A stretch of 64,000 nt of DNA from Ettlia oleoabundans (lineage: Eukaryota > Chlorophyta > Chlorophyceae > Chlamydomonadales), in assembly GCA_019693395.1 (NCBI GenBank), contig JAAMXP010000445.1, forward strand, positions 62,001 to 126,000, read 5' to 3'. Shown piece by piece: positions 34,264 to 44,848 of the stretch. The notes beneath the pieces are model-generated. The model worked only from the letters and a program-made list of their open reading frames with translations, made no database searches and was not told where the DNA came from. Position 1 is the stretch's first letter. Every line of letters starts with the position of its first letter. Both the position numbers and the translations under genes were made by a program.

Positions 34264-37200
34264 CCGCATGCACAGCCTCCATAACTCGTGTCTCCTGGCT
34301 GTGCTCAAGTAACCTTCATGCCAGGTTGCGCTCTGCACTTATGTTTTGCGAAGCAACACGTAGCTGATGTGCTATGGACCTCTGCATTTCTACAGGGACC
34401 TTGAGATCCAGCTAAAGACGGAGCAGGTGCACATTGCGCCTGCTTCCAACAAGCTGGCCTCGCACCGCACCGCGGGGTCGTACCGCAACTATGGCGAGCG
34501 GCTGTATGTGGAGGGGCGGTTGGAGGCAATGAAGAAGGAGCAGCTGGTGTGTGGGGGGTGGGGGGGTGGCCTGTCTGGTGGGTGGGTCTGTGGCGTCAAT
34601 TGCAACGGAGAGGAGCAGGAAAAGGATGAGCAGCACACCCTTATATGGCTGCGGGATTGCTGGCTCACAATAGTTCAGAGCCTGTTCAGCTGCTGGTAGC
34701 CTCTGCGCTTACCATTCAATTGCGTTGATTCGTGTTGCTGTCTGGTTGCAAGTAGTTGATTTGGGTTTGTGGCAGGGGCAGAGGGTGCGGTTGTTAGACC
34801 ACAATGTCAAAAGCACTGTTGGCTCAAAGCCACATTCTCCGCAGCCTTGCATTTCTGCATGGCAAATCATCTGCCCGCTGTGCTGTGAGTGCAGTCGCAG
34901 CGGGTGAAGGAGGAGGAAGCTCGCTCAGAACTGGAGCAATACACGTTTCAGCCAGAGATTAGCAAGATGGCACAGCAGATTAAGCAGGGTGAAACAGAGC
35001 GTGGTACCATGGCGGGCACAGCGTACCAGCGGCTTTACCAGCGGGGTGCCACTGCAAAGCGGCAGGTATAGCCGCCCTGTGGTTGTTGCCCTCATGGCAG
35101 GGGTGCCAACACTGCAATGCGCTGGTGCTGCAGCCACAGAGCTTGCACCCTGACGCCTGCAAAGCTGCGTGCATGACGCATTGAACACGTGTCTGTGGGG
35201 TGCCAGAGCTGCCTGACTGCTTGCCCACCCTGCCTTGCTTGCCTTGCCTGGGTGGTTGGCTTACAGGAGCGCATGGATGCGATTCGACAAGAGCAGGACG
35301 ATGCAGAGGTGCGGGAATGCAGCTTCCGACCGCAGATCAATGGCAAATCGGCTCGCATGGTGGAGCAGCGCCAGCATATACTCAAGGTGCGTGGCGACTG
35401 TGTATGTGGGATGGGAAAATGGTGTATCAGCCGTGGAGTGTGGGTTGGTGCAAGGAACAGATGCAGCCTGATGGCGCCGCAATCGCAAGGCACTCTCACG
35501 GCAGTGTTGCGTGCTTTGTTGTTGACCGTCCGGAGTGATTGCTTGGTGCTGGGAATTTGCCACTCCTGCTGCTTTGGCAACTGAGGTGTCCATTCATCTC
35601 CCCAGCTCAGCCCACATACCTAACCCTGCTGCAGGAGAGCGGCATTGCGGGTTATGAGCAGCTGTATAACGACAGCATGCGGCGACAGACGAAATTGCAG
35701 CAGCTGGCGGCGCGGTTGCCTGAGGAGGCAACCTTCCGTCCACAGGTGTGCGGGTCCGTGATTTACATGGTGTCTGGGTAAAATGCGGACTGCCAAGAGC
35801 AGACAAAAGCAAAGTCACTCTGCGTTGCTCTCAAACATCTCTGACTGTTCGAGTGTTTGGCCCTGCCATGCTGATTGCTTGCATTGAATGCTGTCTGCAG
35901 GTGAATACCAGCAGTGTGGTGCTGAAGAAGCTGCTGGAGGGACGACAAGGGGATGCATCATTGGGAGGCAGCTGCGATGTGGCCATCAGGTAGGTTATTT
36001 GTATGCTTGAATGGTGCCTGATGTGCTGTGCTTGCTCCTCATCCAGTTTTTTCTTGGGTAGGATTGCCAAATTTTGCTTGAGATGGTCATCTATGATCTG
36101 AGCAAAAGCGCGCCTTCCTCATATGCATGCTGTGATCCTTGCTACCCTTCTGTCACCTTTGCATTGTAGGCTGCTGGAGAGAGGCCGCAAATACGAGGAG
36201 AAGCTGCAGCAGGCACGGCGGATGCTGGATGAGCAGCCGCGTGACGCAGCCACTGGCCAACCACTCTTCCGCCCCAAGACCCACCGTGCGCCACAGTACG
36301 AGCGCAATCCAGAGGGTAAGTGGGCGCCCCACTGCAAGTGCATGTGTGCCCGTCGAGTGTGTGGCAGGGTTTGCTTCTGCTGCTGCCTAGGTCAAGCTCT
36401 TGTTTACTGCAGGGTGCATGAACCTGCTGTGGTTCAGCACATCAGCCTAAGGCTGCAACCGTGGGCAACTGTCATTCCACTGCCCTGAACATTCACCATT
36501 CTCGTGATGCATGCAATCACTATGCCTGCCTGCCTGCCCGCCCGCAGGCGCCCCTATTGGAGAGTACCTATACAGCATCAAAGCAGAATGGGATGAGCGG
36601 GCAGCGCGGGTGGCAAATGCCACACAGCGCCGCAACCAGCGGGACGCCTCTTCCACCTTTGTCAACAGTCGATCAGAGGTGCGCAACCAGCAGGGGCCAA
36701 CTTGAAGTGTGCATATTGTGGTGTTCTGGTGTGAATTGTTAAACAGGTTGTTGCCTTTCAGTGTGTTCTGACTCAATGGTTGACAGTAAGCCCTTCCCAC
36801 CATTGTTAACCTTGATGAAACGCTGGCCACCCACCATCTCTCGTGCTGCTTCGTCTCTTGCAGCGCTTGGTTGACAGGTTGAAGCGGGAGCGCTTCCGTG
36901 CCATTTTCGACTACTTGCGCCGTGGCCAGCCAGCTCCTGTGCTGAACCTGTTGGAGACGGTGCAGGTGCCATTCTGCTGGGCGCCTGCCCAGCCTGCCCT
37001 GATTTGCTGCCAGCTAACAATCACCTCAGCACACTAGAAGCAAGTCTTTGCCTGCACGGAAGGTTTTGGACTAACAGTTCCAGTAGCATGGCCTGGCCTT
37101 ACCGCCAAGGGATGGTGTTTTGAATATGGTGCGCGTTATGCGGTACAACACCATAATTGCGGTATGGTACTGCTCGCATGTCCTGTAGGATGAGACCTTC

Positions 37201-40131
37201 ATGGATACAATTGATCCCGAGGTGCGTGCCGACATTGAGTATGCGGGGCGCACCCTGGCCAAGGCCATCGCACGGCGGCAGAGGGCGGAGTTGCAGGTGA
37301 ATGACTGGGTGGGTGGTGCATCCATCTGGCAGGCTGGAAGGAAGGGATGAGCAAGACAGTGCAGCTGGCTGGTGCGTGGACTGGGCAGGTGTTCCATAAG
37401 TGGATGGCTGAGCAGCTAGCTGATGGTGTGGGTGAGCAGTTGGCCTCACCAAGTTGGAGGATGTTGATTGGACAGCTATTTGAATCCTTGGGCTAGCAAT
37501 ACCAACGATGCCAGCCTCGTGACAAAACAAATCAACGCACGGGGTTGCACAAAGTGAGGTGTCACAATGACGGAACATCCATAAAGGCATGGATGTTGAC
37601 ATGGAGAGGCGGCATAACACTCCCACCGTCTCCTGCAGGACTCTGCCACGTCAGCACCCGACAGCAGCCGCGGCTCTTCGGCTGCCTTTGCTCAAAGCAC
37701 CAATGGCGAGCTAGATGCGGGGGGCTTTGTGGCGCTGATGGAAGATGTCATGGCGCGCACCAAGGGTGGGTAGATGGATTGCTGGTTGCTGGCTGGGTAA
37801 CTGGGTGTGGGGGAAGATTGCTGCATTGTAGGCGCCAGTTGTGGCGCTGCATAGGGCTAGCTGGCTGTTGACAAGGTAACTGGGTATCTGTTTCTTAGAT
37901 ATGTAGCATGCAGACATGCATTTGCATAACCCAGTTTATCTCTGCAGTGTGTTACACCACCCAGCACATGTCTAAACCCACCCTACCCCTCTTTGCCTCC
38001 TGCAGGCTTGACGCGGCAGTACCTTTTGCCCTTGCCTTCAACGCGGCAGAAGTTTGAACAACCCACCTTCCGCCCGGCCATCGACCCACACTCCCTGGTG
38101 CGCATTGGCTGGGAGGGCAATGGATTGTTGATGGCAGCAAACATGAGCGTTGGGGTTAGCATTGCTATCATGGCAGTGTTAGTTTTCGTGTGCGATGTTG
38201 TAAGGACCTGCCAGTGGGAGGTTTCCGCTGCCCCACAACATGCACAGCCTGCACTGCTGTGCTTGCTGCTTCTTGTCACAGGCATTAGCATCACGACGAC
38301 GCCCCGAGTCACTGCCTGCCTATGAGTTGCTCTATAAGACAGCTGAGGAGCAGGCGGCAAAGCGCGAGATGATGAGGCGGGCAGCGGAGGAGGCTAAACT
38401 AAAGGTGTGGATGGCCATGTGGGAGGATGCATGTGTGGGGGCTTTTTGGCAGACAGGCTGATGGGCGGTGGGAGCGAGTGGACGTTGCCTGCCTTTTGTT
38501 AGCTGCCATTGACAGGTGTGGTATATGCACCCCAGCACCAGCAGTTACCGTGTAGCCTGCCAAACTGGTGCTGATGCTTGGTTGTGGGCTGGATACTTCT
38601 GCAGGAGTGCCTGTTTCACCCCGTCATTTTTGCACAGCCTAAGGCTAAGGAGGGGCGGGCTATCAAGCGTGCAGAAGAGCTGCGGGTGAGAAGGGAAGAA
38701 ATTTTTTGATGCTTTTTGGGAGGCGAAAAATGCAGTCATCCATAGATGTAGTTGTGCAAGTAGTTGGCAACACAACCCAGCCTTGGACTTTGGTCTCAAA
38801 TCTCATCATCACCAAAATTCGGTGCTTTCTTATCAATGCCTTGATCACACCCTAACTGTGCAGGGTAAGCGGACCACCGATAGCGAGGCGGCCGCTGCAG
38901 CTGCTGCCAAGCCCATCGGCGACATGGCCAAGCAGGGGCAGCAGCAGGCCGGTCCTGGCGCCGGCACCGGAGCCACCGCTGGTCGAAGCAGTGCCAAAGG
39001 AGTGGCAGCAGTTGACGTGGGTGCTGCTGCACAGCATGTTAGCAATGGCGGCACTGGGGGTGAAGAAGGCGGCGATGGCGGTGGTGAGCTGCATTTTGAA
39101 GCTCTGGAGTGCCAGATCAACGATGCGTTGGTGCGGCTTAGCTTGTCTGAGCAGCAGGTTGCAGCCAGCCTGCGGCAGGCAGCTGCGGCGGAGCCGCTGC
39201 CTCCCCTGGAAGGTGCGCTTGAGCTGTTCCGCACTGGCAGCTTGTTCTTGCTTAGTTCACTGGGGCGGTTAACCCTCCATCGCAGCCATGCGTGTGTGCA
39301 TCTGGGTCGTCCAGTAGTTTTTTGTTCGACATTTGCGTCAAAGTTCAGAACGAAGCTGCTTTATGCATGACAGTCCCTGACCGGCATGCGTGCAGGCGCA
39401 GTTGCTGTTCTGATGTTGCCCTTATGTCCTGCTTCTCTTTGATAAGTGCAGTTCCGCCTGCCATTAGTCAGTCCATCGATGCCAACGGTTACCGCCTCGA
39501 TTGCCGGGCCATCTGCGGCACCCCAGACCTCATCCCACCGCCAGGTGAATCAACACCAATGTCATAAACTCTCTTTTACAGACAAGCCTGCAGTACCACC
39601 ACGTAGTGGAGATCTTGTTAGACTCAATGCAAGCCTGGCTTTGTCACACGTCGTGCCACTAATGGATGCCACTAATGGATTGCGGGGGCTGGATGCAGAT
39701 TGCTGCGGCACAACTGGCACTGCCTCTAGCCTGGCAGGGTTCAACCCGCTTGATGACGTGGAGGGCAGTGGCGAGGCAGCTTTGGCGCAATCTCATGCCG
39801 CCAGGGTGGCATGGTGAGTCCCAGCGCCTGCTCCTTTTCCTGTGGTTTTTTACACTGTTGTCACAAGGGAAGGTGCCACTTAGCTCTTAATCTGTTGCTC
39901 CTTCATGCAAGTTTCACTAATCACCTCCGTAACACAGGTTCAGTTTTGACCTTGATCTTGCTCCCATGCAGGGCCCACAACTCGCAAGAGGTGGTGGCTC
40001 AGGTGCTGGACAGCGACGGCAACAGTGGCAGTGAGGAGCTTGCCGGGCTGGACCTGCATGCCCTGGCCTCCACAGACCTCCCTCAGCATACTGAGCCCAC
40101 TGTGGGCCGCCTGGAGGCCCTGACCGTGTAG
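33133..40131 (+). CDS. Large protein with N-terminal beta-grasp-like region and repeated F-x-P motifs; flagellar-type
   Basis: Nineteen exons: 33133-33462, 33663-34201, 34396-34546, 34895-35065, 35267-35386, 35635-35745, 35901-35989, 36170-36315, 36548-36678, 36864-36965, 37189-37296, 37639-37765, 38006-38097, 38282-38404, 38605-38685, 38864-39212, 39452-39544, 39582-39813, 39972-40131, giving 1,084 residues. Residues 25-85 (ATLLVTTVDIGDGLAARIEV, EGDDP-like QGDDPVDVA) form a small domain I have seen at the start of many protist proteins. A disordered region follows. Then six repeats centre on TFQPEIS, SFRPQIN, TFRPQVN, LFRPKTH, TFRPAID and LFHPVIF, separated by charged helices such as QERMDAIRQEQDDAEV. 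An Ala/Gly-rich linker and an unrecognised C-terminus follow. This architecture recurs in flagellate protists, so a ciliary or cytoskeletal role is inferred, not shown. No named family is assigned. Confidence 0.75.
34217..34262. repeat. (GT)n microsatellite
   Basis: About 22 uninterrupted GT units lie in the intron at 34202-34395, just after the donor site. Confidence 0.97.
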
Positions 40132-40652
40132 CACAGCGCAGCATTGGGTGCGCCGATGGGGGGAACTGGTAGGGGGTTTGCAAACAGGCGCTTGGAATGC
40201 TTCTACCCACCTCTACAGAGTTTTGCAGACTTGACAATACCCGGATGGCTGTTTTATACAGACGTACGACCACTAACCTCAGTTCTATTAATAATGTTGC
40301 TGTTGTAACACCGGCCTGGTGGTGCTGCCACTTGAGACCAGCGTTCCAGCTGGGCTTCCCCCGGCGGTAGCAGCCTTTTTGCATTTTGCGCTGCTGTATG
40401 TACATGAAAACAGATAAATCCCTGCCAGATTGGCGGTACAGTACTGAATTCCAAAATCGCTTCTGCTGCTATCGATGGCAGGCCCACACAAGCTCGAGCA
40501 ACACAAGAACCAGGGAATGCATTCATACGCAGCAAACATTGCTCAGCTGTCTGCAAATGCCGGCTAACCCCTGCCGACGAGGAGTAGACCGCATGAGGGT
40601 TAAGAACCTAGCACTGGATCAAGTGTAAGCTCTCAAAGCAACACCTGGCACC
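40132..40652. other. Convergent intergenic region, F-x-P repeat and GIN-like genes
   Basis: About 520 bases between two 3' ends. No coding signal or repeat. Confidence 0.4.
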
Positions 40653-43600
40653 TCAAGCTGAGGTCTGGATAGGCATACGCAGCTCGGCCGCCAGTGCCAT
40701 GCAGATTTGGGAGGTGGCAGTCGCCTCGCTCTGGCCGTCTGCACCCACACGGATCACACCTGCAGCACAGGCAATGCAGCAGGTCCTACCCCAAATTAAC
40801 TTGAAAAAAGTATTGTCTTCCACAACTAACTGCCCGTTAGGACTTGGCTTGCCAACAACACAGCACGGCAGCAGTGCAGCACGTGCATTGTCAACTGCTA
40901 GGGTTGTTGTCACTTTCACTTGATAAGCATGGAGTGGGCTCGACTGCCAGGAGTTGACCCTAGTGCTCTTATGGTTGTGGGCAACCTGGGTGCACACAGG
41001 TCAAGGTCGCTGCCAGACGAGCTGGTGCGTCTACTTGCCTGAGGAGGCCTGGCCCTGATTTGCCTGCTGGGAGGAGGAGACAGCCACAGTGGAGGCGGGT
41101 GAGGCGGTTGTGAAGGCGGTGCTGGAGGCCTGCAGCGTGAGATTGCGAAGACTCAAACTCAAAATCAAGAGAAGGGGAAAGAAACACAGAAGCCAGAAGT
41201 AATGCAGATTTGGAGATGAAGTCCAGGTGAGATGAAGGCGCATTCCAGCAGGCTCATGGTTCCCATCCAGCCATGCAGTTGTATTCACAGACTGCAAACC
41301 CAGCTTCGGTTCTTGATGCTTGACTATGCACAAGCTTGCAGGTCCACTCCCTTAAGCAGTCCCCAGGCAACAGCAGCATGCACCAACAGAAGAGACTGAA
41401 AAGCGCACCGTGGCAGAGGCGGTTGCGCGGCTCGTGGTGCCCGTCCCGCCAACGCCTGTGGTACCTGTGGTGCCGCCAGTCGTCTGCTGTCCGGTGGTCT
41501 GAAAAGCGGTGGTCTGACCGCCCTGGGTGGTGGCGGTTGTTGCTCCAGCGGGAGTGGCCACAGAGGTCGCACTCACAGAGCCGGTGCCAGCAATGTTGGA
41601 GGCAGCAGTGGTGCTGCCAGGGGTGACCGACCCGGCCTGCTGCTGAACGCCGGTGCCCGGGCCAGTGGGGCTGGCGCCCGCAAATTGGAAACTGCTGGGC
41701 GTGAAAGCTGCATAGCATGATTGCATAGCGGGGTCGGAGGGAAAGGAAAGGGACAGGCTTGCAGGCGACAATATCGGCAGAAACAAGGGCACATTGGCTG
41801 TGGGTGCTAAGATTAAAGCCAAAGGCAGAACAGCAACAACACCAGTTTAGGTTGCAAAGTATTCTGGATTCCTGGCTTGAGTAATAGATCAGGAGGGATC
41901 TTGGGCCTACCAGAGATGCCGGTGGGTGTGGTGGTGGTGACTGGGACTGTGCCCTCACTGCCAGAGGTACCCACAAACCCGCCAGCGCTCGTGAAAGCCG
42001 TGCCCTCTGCATTGAGGCCACGGCGGTAAGAGGATAAACCATAAGCACAAAATTCGCTTATAAAGGGCACTAGCAGTCAGGCTGCAAGCCGGAGGGTTAT
42101 GTGGTGATGCTGCAAATTAGTTGGTTGGTTGTCCGGCTTGCCATGCTCTGCTTGGCAAAACAATTATCGCCATAAAAACGAAGTAAAGAGGCAGCTCCTA
42201 CTCACGCTCGCTACACTGGAAGCTGCCCTGAACCTGCAGCCCGCAGGTCCACACGGGGTTGGCGGCAGGGATGGAGATGAAGGGCACCGCCTGGCAGATC
42301 TGGAGGAAGATGAAGTTGGACCTCATGTCGCAGGTGCCTTCGGTGTACTGCAGGGAAAAGGAAGCGGTGCAACAGGGGCTTCATATTACTGTGCCCATTA
42401 AAAACAGTGCAAAGTCCTGTGGTGGCCTGGGCAAAGCAACGCATGTGCCTCAAGAACATGCAAAAGGCATGTGCTGTAAGGACTGCCATCTGCTCCGCCA
42501 TTGTTGCCAGTGCACACAGAGATGAACGGAGGCGCACCTGCACCGTGTTGATGCCCTGGGCAGTGCCTGTGATGGCGGCGGTGGGCATGGCTGGCTGCAC
42601 AAAGGCGTTGCTCACTCCGCGCAGGTCCAGCAGGACCGTGTCGTTGGCGCCTGTGCAACATGGCAGGCCAAAGTTATCTAAACTGGCGCACGCAAGATAG
42701 GTAACAGATCGACATGATCGACATGGAACTTCAAAGAACTAAGCCAAGCCACGCACAGCTGACGCATTAAACAGCTTGAAGGCTGTTGCCGTTTGGGGTT
42801 GAGCCACAGTTCTGGTCATCATTCAGGCCTTTGGGAAGCAAATTCTGCAATCAACAGGTGATCAGACACGGGGCTGCCTCACAGCAGGGCTTGCCTACGA
42901 TGTAAAGCCCGCCAGTGCCGGTGCTGGTGGCGTTGACACTGCCAAAGCTTCCGATCAGGACGCCGTCGCCGGTGCTGCAGACAGAACAATGGTGGGGATA
43001 GGCATGCGAGTGAAAAGGGGTGGCAGTATACACATACATTGAGTGTGGTCTGCTGGAGCAAAGTTGTGGGAGGATTGAGGTGGCCATCATTACAACAATA
43101 GAGGCCGCACTGCACTGTTCTATACTTCCAACCAGCCAGTGTGCTGACGTGGAGGCCCGGCGGCAGATTTACCCAGACAGGAGCAGCGAGGCAGTCTGTG
43201 CCACCATTCCGTCCACAAACAGGCGGCCGGCACCAAAGGCAGTGCTGGCAACAAAGTTCTCCAGGTTGAAGCCCGAACCCACAAACACCTCGGCGCCTGT
43301 GCAGGGTCGCGGCAGTGGCAGAACGACACCTCAAAAACACTGTGACAGCGGCAGCCTACCGAGGCATGAGCAGCAGAGTAGAACCAACGGAACAGGCTGG
43401 TTAGGATATACAACAGACAAGTATAGGGCAATCAAGAAAGGGTGCAATGCCAAGGGAGTGTCAGCTGCCCAGCTGCAGTGGCAGCAGCATTGAGGTGCAG
43501 TACTCACCTGTGCCCTGGTGATTGATTGTCTGAAGTGCATTAGCGGGCATGATGACTGCATGGCAAGCATACAAGTGTGTTACTACTCTGCAGGATGGGT

Positions 43601-44221
43601 TGCCTACGAAACCCCGCAAGGTTCCTGAGCATTGCGCCGCATCAGCTGAGGAAGCTGCCAGAAGCAACAGCTCGGTGGCCATCCCAAACTTCACGAGCTT
43701 GCGCATGCAGGCGTGTCTCCCTCAAACAGCTCACCGGTAATCTTGATGGGGCGGTTGGTGAACAAGTCGTTTGCACCAAGGGCAAGCACACCGTTGGTGA
43801 CGTTGTAGGTCAGCGCCTCCAGAACAGCGGGCTCCCCCTCTAAGATAAGGGAGTAGGCCTCGCTGCTCGCATTGGGCTGAATAAGCACACTGACGGGCAG
43901 GCAGATGTCAACCTCGTTGAAAGACTCCAGAGGAATCTGCGAAGCGAAGGAGGATGGACGAGGGGGAGGCAATTGGTGCAGCTCCCTGCTGCTTTGTAGG
44001 CAGGCGGGCGCGGCGGCCGCACCGCTGCAGCTGATACTGTTGGCGGGCCTTGGAAGGGCTCGACACCGCTCGTTAGGCCCTTGTGTCTCCACACCTACCT
44101 CCTGCACTTCAAGTGGAGCGTCTTGCTGGGCCTGTGGCTGCTGGGCCGCGGGGTCCTGGGCCAAGGCAGCTGCGAGAAGGCAGAGGAGTAGTGCGGCTTT
44201 GCTCATGACGCGGGCGAGCAT
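40653..44221 (-). CDS. Secreted protein with GIN-like (DUF2807) repeats and a Ser/Thr/Gly-rich tail
   Basis: Eleven exons: 44221-44099, 43936-43735, 43555-43508, 43296-43173, 42974-42895, 42650-42538, 42347-42206, 42006-41911, 41707-41409, 41129-41039, 40759-40653, giving 474 residues. A signal peptide (MLARVMSKAALLLCLLAAAL) ends near AQDPAAQ. Next comes FNEVDICLPVSVLIQPNAS, then LEGEPAVLEALTYNVTNGVL and VIMPANALQTINHQGTG. This strand pattern, with repeated GSGFN, GAGRL and GTGG turns, resembles the GIN/DUF2807 adhesin-like beta-solenoid common in bacteria. A Cys-bearing block and a mucin-like tail (TTATTQGGQTTAFQTTGQQ) follow. A wall or matrix role is inferred. Intron 5 (42894-42651) and intron 10 (41038-40760) need GC donors. 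Without the latter, the protein stops at 41031 with SSGK. Confidence 0.68.
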
Positions 44222-44848
44222 TTTTCGGGCTTCTTCACAATATAGACTGGGGGGTAATAACAGAGCACGCAGCCGAAGCTGCCAAAAAACCGCGTTCGGC
44301 GCTTTCCAATTCGCTGCCTACGTGTCCGCGCCATGCATGAAAATCCGCTAATCTCAAGTGTGTGTGGGTTTCGGCCTATCCAACGTAATGAACGTAGCGA
44401 AAGGAGTTGGCCGCAGGCCTAAAATCCTTGCCAGAACGTTGTTTTGCGCCACATTTCACGCAAAGCATTTGGCGACAGCCAGGTGGTAGCCACGGTGGCA
44501 CTTGATTCCTGTAAGCCGAGGTGTGCGCGGAAACAGGGGTGTTCTCGTTGCAGATTGCAGAATAATGGGAGTGTTGGCAGGATTGAAAGGTGCCACGTCA
44601 GCAGCACGCGTCAATCGGAGTTAAGGGGTTACAGAACGCCCCGCGCCGCCGGATTCGCAACCACCGCTTCCCTACATCGCGCTTTCCAACTACACAACCA
44701 GCCTGTACTTCCACAAAGGGCAGGGCAGGCCCCCTCCGCACGACATGGGCGAGTTATTACTATTTGTTTGGAGGAACGAATAGTTGTGTGCAAACCCCAT
44801 CAAGGCCAGGGTGCCTTAAACGTTCGCAGACCTTGGACCCCACAACGG
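44222..44848. promoter_or_regulatory. Divergent intergenic region, GIN-like and SPX-MFS genes
   Basis: About 630 bases between two start codons. The frame of SPX-MFS is open upstream of its ATG, but the N-terminus there is not conserved. No clear phosphate-responsive element (such as a GNATATNC box) was noticed. Confidence 0.3.

Noticed and set aside
38845..39234. Ala/Pro/Ser-rich - strand frame opposite exon 16 of the F-x-P gene
   Set aside because: Shadow of a GC-rich Ala/Gly exon. The + strand frame is continuous with neighbouring exons in phase.
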